The notes under the pieces: generated by a model
The model's database searches: none
What the model saw: only the letters and a program-made list of their open reading frames with translations
What the model was told of the DNA's origin: nothing
Shown here: positions 60,250-64,000 of the stretch, one piece after another
Position numbering within the stretch: the first letter of the stretch is position 1
Layout of the letters: every line of letters begins with the position of its first letter
Program-made: the position numbers and the translations under genes
Source of the DNA: Anaerolineae bacterium
GTDB lineage: Bacteria > Chloroflexota > Anaerolineae > Anaerolineales > Anaerolineaceae
Direction of reading: 5' to 3'
Assembly: GCA_013178185.1 (NCBI GenBank)
Contig: JABLXC010000002.1
Coordinates: 1 to 64,000 of the forward strand
DNA length: 64,000 bases

Positions 60250-61228
60250 GGCGCGCCTCCTCGACGTAGACGGGATAAGCGCCCTCTTCTACGGAGGGAT
60301 AATCCGCCGCTTCGGCGTAGCTTACCGCTTCGTTGATGATCTCCTTTGCCCGGCTTTCCATTTCCTCCACCTCTTTTGAAGTCAACAGGCCTTCCTGTTC
60401 CAGAATTGCCCGGGCGATCAGGAGGGGGTCCTGTTTCTTGTGCTCTTCCACTTCTTCGCGCGAACGGTAAGAACGGTCGTCGTCGTCGGATGAGTGTGGC
60501 GTGATGCGGTACAGCACGGCCTCGATCAGGCTGGGACCGCCGCCCCTTCGAGCGTTTTCAACCACCTCATGCATGACTTCATACACCGCGAAGACATTCG
60601 TACCATCCACCGCGCGCCCATCTAACCCCAATCCGCAGGCTTTGTCCGCCACGCTTTTGACGGCCATTTGCTTGTCTGGCGTCACCGAGATGGCGTACTT
60701 GTTGTTCTGAACCAGGAAGACCACCGGCAGCTTGTGGATGGCTGCCCAGTTGACGGCCTCATACCATTCCCCTTGAGAGGTGGCCCCTTCACCGATCGTC
60801 GTGAGGACGACTTTATCCTCTTTCTTCAATTTGATGGCCAGCCCAATCCCGGCTGCGTGGGGCGTCTGCGTGGCCACCGGGGCCGAGTGGCTGACCACGT
60901 TCGCCTTGCGCAGGCTCCAGTGGCTGGGCATCTGCCGTCCGCCGGAGGTCGTTTCTTCACGTTTTCCCATCAGACTTAAGACGAAATCTCGCGGGGTGTA
61001 CCCCAGGCAGAGCATCAGCGCCAGATCGCGATAATAGGGCGTCACCCAGTCGCGGCCGCGTTGCAAGGCGTAGGCGCTCCCGACCTGAGCTGCTTCGTGC
61101 CCGATGCCGGAGATGTGAAAGGCGATCCGCCCCTGGCGGTGTAACGCCCAGGCGCGTTCATCCAGCCGCCGCGCCAGCAGCATATTCCAGAACATATCCT
61201 TTTTCGTCGCTGCGGATAGTTCTACCAT
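60242..61228 (-). CDS. pdhA: 2-oxoacid dehydrogenase E1 alpha subunit
   Basis: A 328-residue thiamin diphosphate subunit with MLARRLDERAWALHRQGRI, ThDP motif GEGATSQGEWYEAVNWAAIHKLPVVFLVQNNKYAISV (GDG-N-type motif with E replacing D) and the phosphorylation-loop region RITPHSSDDDDRSYRSREEVEEHKKQDPL. The motif HSAPVATQTPHAAGIGLAIK binds the cofactor. It is first in the operon, behind an AATTTTGGAGGC ribosome site and a likely -10 at 61296-61301, and is divergent from the nirS gene. Three-subunit complexes of this form are common in Chloroflexota; E3 is elsewhere. Confidence 0.93.
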   Translation of the reverse strand: MVELSAATKKDMFWNMLLARRLDERAWALHRQGRIAFHISGIGHEAAQVGSAYALQRGRDWVTPYYRDLALMLCLGYTPRDFVLSLMGKREETTSGGRQMPSHWSLRKANVVSHSAPVATQTPHAAGIGLAIKLKKEDKVVLTTIGEGATSQGEWYEAVNWAAIHKLPVVFLVQNNKYAISVTPDKQMAVKSVADKACGLGLDGRAVDGTNVFAVYEVMHEVVENARRGGGPSLIEAVLYRITPHSSDDDDRSYRSREEVEEHKKQDPLLIARAILEQEGLLTSKEVEEMESRAKEIINEAVSYAEAADYPSVEEGAYPVYVEEARRG

Positions 61229-61295
61229 ATTTTGTTTGCCTCCAAAATGAATGAAACGAGCCGATAACCCTCTATATTTTGCTCATTAATATCCA

Positions 61296-61301
61296 ATTAT
61301 A
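61296..61301 (-). promoter_or_regulatory. -10 box of the pdh-type operon
   Basis: TATAAT on the - strand, about 68 bases upstream of E1alpha. No convincing -35 accompanies it, so an activator or extended form is likely. Confidence 0.35.
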
Positions 61302-61353
61302 CAGCCGCCATGAGTTTACCATGAATCAAATTCGGTGTGCAGTGAAGTTATTC

Positions 61354-61398
61354 TCTTTGCGCTAGCGCAAAGAAGCCTTCTGGCTGGTTGGGTATAAA
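61354..61398 (+). promoter_or_regulatory. CRP/FNR-geometry palindrome and -10 of nirS
   Basis: A perfect 20-bp palindrome (61354-61373) has the core TTGCG-CTAG-CGCAA at 61357-61370. TATAAA follows at 61393-61398. The palindrome centre is at about -41.5 from the inferred transcript start (61405), the exact class II activator position. The five-base arms with a four-base spacer match the layout of CRP/FNR-family sites, though the arms differ from the FNR consensus TTGAT-N4-ATCAA. Confidence 0.55.
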
Positions 61399-61449
61399 CA
61401 TTGCATTGGGTCGAATCTCGTCCTGCTTTTGGTTTTTAAGGAGAAAGCG

Positions 61450-63525
61450 ATGAAAAGATTTGGAATCTTCTTCAAACTGATTGGGATTTTATTTTTGTTG
61501 GCGGCCTGCGCGCCGCGCCAATCCACCCCTGCACAAACATCTTCCACCGGTCAGGCCGAAGAACCGGCGGCTGTCCAGGGGCTGTATAACCGAGAGCTGG
61601 CGGTCGCGGCTTTTCAAAAAGGCGGCTGCAGCGCCTGCCATGTCATCCCCGGCATACCTGGCGCCGTTGGAACCATTGGCCCAGACCTGAGCGAAATCGG
61701 TGAAGTCGCAAAGGAGCGGCTGGAAAGCGGTGAATACACAGGCAAGGCCAAAACCGTCGAAGAATACCTGGCCGAGGCGCTGTCCGCGCCGGACGCTTTT
61801 ATTGCCCCGGACTGCGCTGGTAAACCCTGCCAGAAAGGCCTGATGCCGGAATCGTTGGCGCAGTCTTACAGCGATGCCGAGCTCAACGCCGTGGTCAGTT
61901 ACCTGGCAAGCCTGCCAGATGAAAGTATCGCCCAGGGAGATCAAACCGACGAACCGGCAGCCGCCGCGCCCCCAAGCGAAGCGCCCCTCTTGAGTGATGA
62001 AGAATTTGCCTGGGCCAAGCAAACTTACTTTGAACGCTGCGCTGGCTGCCACGGCACGCTACGCAAAGGCGCTACCGGCCCCGCCCTCACCCCCGATGTA
62101 ACTGGGCCTAAAGGCGTACTGGGGCTGGCCGCAATTATTTTTAACGGCACCACCAGAGGTATGCCTGATTGGGGCAAACAGGGTTTCATGACCCAGGCCG
62201 AAACCGAGACGATGGCAAAGTTCTTGCTGAACGAACCGCCGACGCCCCCCGAACTCTCGCTGGAACAGATGAAAAACTCCTGGAAAGAGCTTGTCCCGCC
62301 CGCAGCGCGCCCAACCGAGCCAGAAACGAAACGAAACTGGGAGAATTATTTCATCGTCACGCTGCGCGACGCAGGGCAGGTGGCTGTAATTGATGGGGAT
62401 ACCTATGAAGTCGTGAACGTCGTGGACAGCGGTTACGCTGTGCATATCACGCGCATGTCCGCCACCGGCCGTTATGCCTATGTCATCGGGCGTGATGGCA
62501 AGCTGGCGCTGGTTGACTTGTGGATGGAAAAACCCCAAAAGGTCGCAGAAGTGCAGTTGTGTTACGATGCCCGTTCGGTCGAAGTGAGCAAGTATAAAGG
62601 CGAACTGGGCGACTTCACCGACCGCTATGCCATCGTAGGCTGCTACTGGCCGCCACATTTTGCCATCCTCGATGGGCAGACGCTCGAACCCTTCAAGGTC
62701 GTCAGCACCCGCAGCTACACCTACGATACCGAGGAATACCACCCCGAGCCACGCGTTGCTTCCATCGTGGCTTCACACTTCAAACCCGAATGGATTGTAA
62801 ACGTTAAGGAAACCGGCCAGGTCTGGCTGGTGAACTACGCTGACCCGGTCAACCCGACCATCAAGATGATCGAAGCCGAGCGTTTCTTACATGACGGTGG
62901 CTGGGACTCGACCAAGCGTTATTTCCTGGTGGCGGCCAACAATTCCAACCGCGTCGCCGTGATTGACGCCGCCGAAGGCAAACTGGAAGCGCTGGTGGAT
63001 ACCCTGGCAGTGCCGCATCCGGGCCGCGGCGCAAACTGGATTGACCCGCAATTTGGCCCTGTCTGGAGCACCGCCCACCTGGGCGATCCAGGCGTCGTCT
63101 CCATCGGAACCGACCCGGTCAACCATCCCGATAGCGCCTGGAAAGCTGTACGGGATACCCCCCTACCCGGCGCTGGCAGTCTCTTTATCAAGACCCATCC
63201 CAACAGCCCGTGGATTTGGGTGGATATGCCCCTCAACCCCGATCCTGTCCTGGCGCGCACCATCTGCGTGATCGCCAAATCCAATCCCGCCGAAGTGTAT
63301 AAATGCTGGGAAGCCGCGTCCTATGGCCGCGCCGTGCACTTTGAATACAACCAGCAGGGCACAGAAGTTTGGGTCAGCGTCTGGGGCGACGCCGCCAAAC
63401 CCGGCGAAACGGGTGAGATTGTTGTTTACGATGACGCTTCGCTGGAAGAAGTTGCCCGCATCCCAGACCTGGTCACCCCCACCGGAAAATTCAACGTGTA
63501 CAATACAGTTCACGATATCTACTAA
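61450..63525 (+). CDS. nirS: Cytochrome cd1 nitrite reductase (NirS) with two c-type heme domains, lipoprotein
   Basis: A 691-residue protein. The signal ends AACAPR with lipid cysteine 20. Two c-type heme domains follow: CSACH (Cys60, Cys63, His64) with a likely Met ligand in GLMPES, and CAGCH (Cys197, Cys200, His201). From about residue 285 is a full d1 eight-bladed propeller: IGRDGKLALVDLW, HPEPRVASIVASHF, RFLHDGG, PHPGRGANW, GSLFIKTHPNSPW and LVTPTGKFNVYNT, which carry the known active-site histidines. It reduces nitrite to nitric oxide, with membrane anchoring replacing a soluble periplasm. Usual NirS has one c domain; the extra one may be its own electron feed. d1-heme genes are not in the window. 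Confidence 0.93.
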   Translation: MKRFGIFFKLIGILFLLAACAPRQSTPAQTSSTGQAEEPAAVQGLYNRELAVAAFQKGGCSACHVIPGIPGAVGTIGPDLSEIGEVAKERLESGEYTGKAKTVEEYLAEALSAPDAFIAPDCAGKPCQKGLMPESLAQSYSDAELNAVVSYLASLPDESIAQGDQTDEPAAAAPPSEAPLLSDEEFAWAKQTYFERCAGCHGTLRKGATGPALTPDVTGPKGVLGLAAIIFNGTTRGMPDWGKQGFMTQAETETMAKFLLNEPPTPPELSLEQMKNSWKELVPPAARPTEPETKRNWENYFIVTLRDAGQVAVIDGDTYEVVNVVDSGYAVHITRMSATGRYAYVIGRDGKLALVDLWMEKPQKVAEVQLCYDARSVEVSKYKGELGDFTDRYAIVGCYWPPHFAILDGQTLEPFKVVSTRSYTYDTEEYHPEPRVASIVASHFKPEWIVNVKETGQVWLVNYADPVNPTIKMIEAERFLHDGGWDSTKRYFLVAANNSNRVAVIDAAEGKLEALVDTLAVPHPGRGANWIDPQFGPVWSTAHLGDPGVVSIGTDPVNHPDSAWKAVRDTPLPGAGSLFIKTHPNSPWIWVDMPLNPDPVLARTICVIAKSNPAEVYKCWEAASYGRAVHFEYNQQGTEVWVSVWGDAAKPGETGEIVVYDDASLEEVARIPDLVTPTGKFNVYNTVHDIY

Positions 63526-63559
63526 AAGGCCTGCCATCGGCAAGGCGCGGCCCTTACGA

Positions 63560-63790
63560 CATATAAAGCTGCACGGCTCTACGGGGTTCGGTTGGGGCTA
63601 TGGTGATTCCGGCCCGGCAGACCTGGTGCTGAGCATCCTGTGCGATGTGCTGGGCGAACGACCAACTGAGAAGCTCTATTACGGGCGGTTCAAAGCCTAC
63701 CCACACCACCAGGACTTTAAGCGCGAGTTTGTCGCCTGGTGGGAGTATGACGGCAGGTTTGAGATCGACTTGGATACTATTGCTGGCTGC
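63560..63790 (+). pseudogene. DUF6166-like fragment
   Basis: The frame reads HIKLHGSTGFGWGYGDSGPADLVLSIL and then LYYGRFKAYPHHQDFKREFVAWW, which agrees with the core of DUF6166-type proteins of unknown function. No start codon fits at its N-terminus (its reading begins inside the end of nirS), and after about 63790 the frame loses resemblance, so it looks like a remnant. The C-terminal part runs into a second, overlapping open frame. Confidence 0.4.
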
Positions 63791-64000
63791 GCAAGAGGAA
63801 TCCACCCCGGAAGAGAGCGTTCCAGGGTGCTGCGCGACCCCCACCCCAACACCAACGGAAACGCCTGCGCCTACCCCCACAACGACGCCCACTTCTACTC
63901 CGACCCTGGAAAAGAGCATTCCAGGGCGCTTCGCGGCAGAACCACCTCCCGCCGTTTTAGTCAGCGCTCATTATGTGTATAATGGCGACGGCAACCTGGT
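63747..64000 (+). CDS. Start of a secreted or surface Pro/Thr-rich protein, RHS-like, cut by window edge
   Basis: An ATG at 63747 opens a frame that stays open to the right edge. It starts MTAGLRSTWILLLAAQ, a weak signal-like helix, then EESTPEESVPG, a long Thr-Pro linker (ATPTPTPTETPAPTPTTTPT), a repeated EKSIPG motif and, at the end, VSAHYVYNGDGNL, which resembles the YD-type repeat YxYDGDGN of RHS proteins. The ribosome site GGGAG is only one base from the ATG, and overlap with the DUF6166 fragment is odd, so the true start may lie elsewhere. Confidence 0.35.
   Translation, partial: MTAGLRSTWILLLAAQEESTPEESVPGCCATPTPTPTETPAPTPTTTPTSTPTLEKSIPGRFAAEPPPAVLVSAHYVYNGDGNL

Noticed and set aside
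1-64000. CRISPR arrays, tRNA, rRNA, insertion sequences or phage genes
   Set aside because: No regular repeat array, cloverleaf, transposase or integrase motif seen on either strand.

Overview
The window is a gene-dense bacterial chromosome segment, about 55 protein genes in 64 kb, moderately GC-rich, with AGGAGG-type ribosome sites and many ATGA stop/start overlaps. It shows no tRNA, rRNA, CRISPR array or insertion sequence. The gene mix points to a member of the Chloroflexota, probably Anaerolineae-like: many lipoproteins with a lipobox, multi-pass glycosyltransferase-like membrane proteins, tandem HlyD-type adaptors with MacB-type ABC proteins, and a ketoacid dehydrogenase complex. This placement is inference; there is no marker gene.

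Layout. 1-12.1 kb: a catabolic block. On the + strand are the tail of an MFS permease, a class I amidotransferase, a RibD/DHFR-fold reductase, a metal-dependent amidohydrolase and an Lrp/AsnC regulator. Facing them on the - strand is an operon with a BMP-type nucleoside-like ABC importer (lipoprotein, two permeases, double ATPase), a class III aminotransferase and a luciferase-like oxidoreductase. 12.1-15.1 kb: a solitary beta-class DNA methyltransferase, a lipoprotein serpin and an ABM-domain protein. 15.1-23.6 kb: a seven-gene - strand operon (two ABC ATPases, one with a C-terminal sensor-like domain, a large FtsX-type permease, an SRPBCC protein, ADP-ribosylglycohydrolase, PfkB kinase, PEBP lipoprotein) divergent from a TetR gene. 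One 31-bp palindrome covers both -10 boxes. 25.5-28.5 kb: a CbiMNQO-like Ni/Co importer divergent from a Fur-family gene, with a perfect 20-bp palindrome over the importer promoter. 28.5-30 kb: dihydrolipoamide dehydrogenase.

30-38.7 kb: a frameshifted beta-helix surface protein, two paralogous GT-C-like membrane proteins, another polytopic protein and a lipoprotein. 38.7-49.2 kb: a two-component system divergent from an export locus with three tandem paralogous HlyD adaptors, a MacB-type ATPase and permease, a Gly/Pro-rich lipoprotein, a DUF4405 heme-protein-like membrane protein and a small membrane protein. 49.3-54.4 kb: MoxR, DUF58 and two VWA proteins, then an HtrA-like protease without PDZ. 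54.6-57.6 kb: fatty acid desaturase, and an alpha/beta hydrolase-TetR-YrdB operon with a palindrome inside its promoter spacer. 57.9-61.2 kb: E1alpha, E1beta and E2 of a 2-oxoacid dehydrogenase complex, whose E3 may be the distant lpd at 28.6 kb. 61.4-63.5 kb: a lipoprotein cytochrome cd1 nitrite reductase with two c-type heme domains, preceded by a CRP/FNR-geometry site at exactly a class II position. The right edge holds a DUF6166-like remnant and the start of a Pro/Thr-rich, RHS-like gene.

The strongest leads are the nirS gene and its promoter site, the adaptor triplet with a conserved cysteine pair, the three palindrome-over-promoter switches, the ATPase-sensor fusion and the membrane-anchored serpin.
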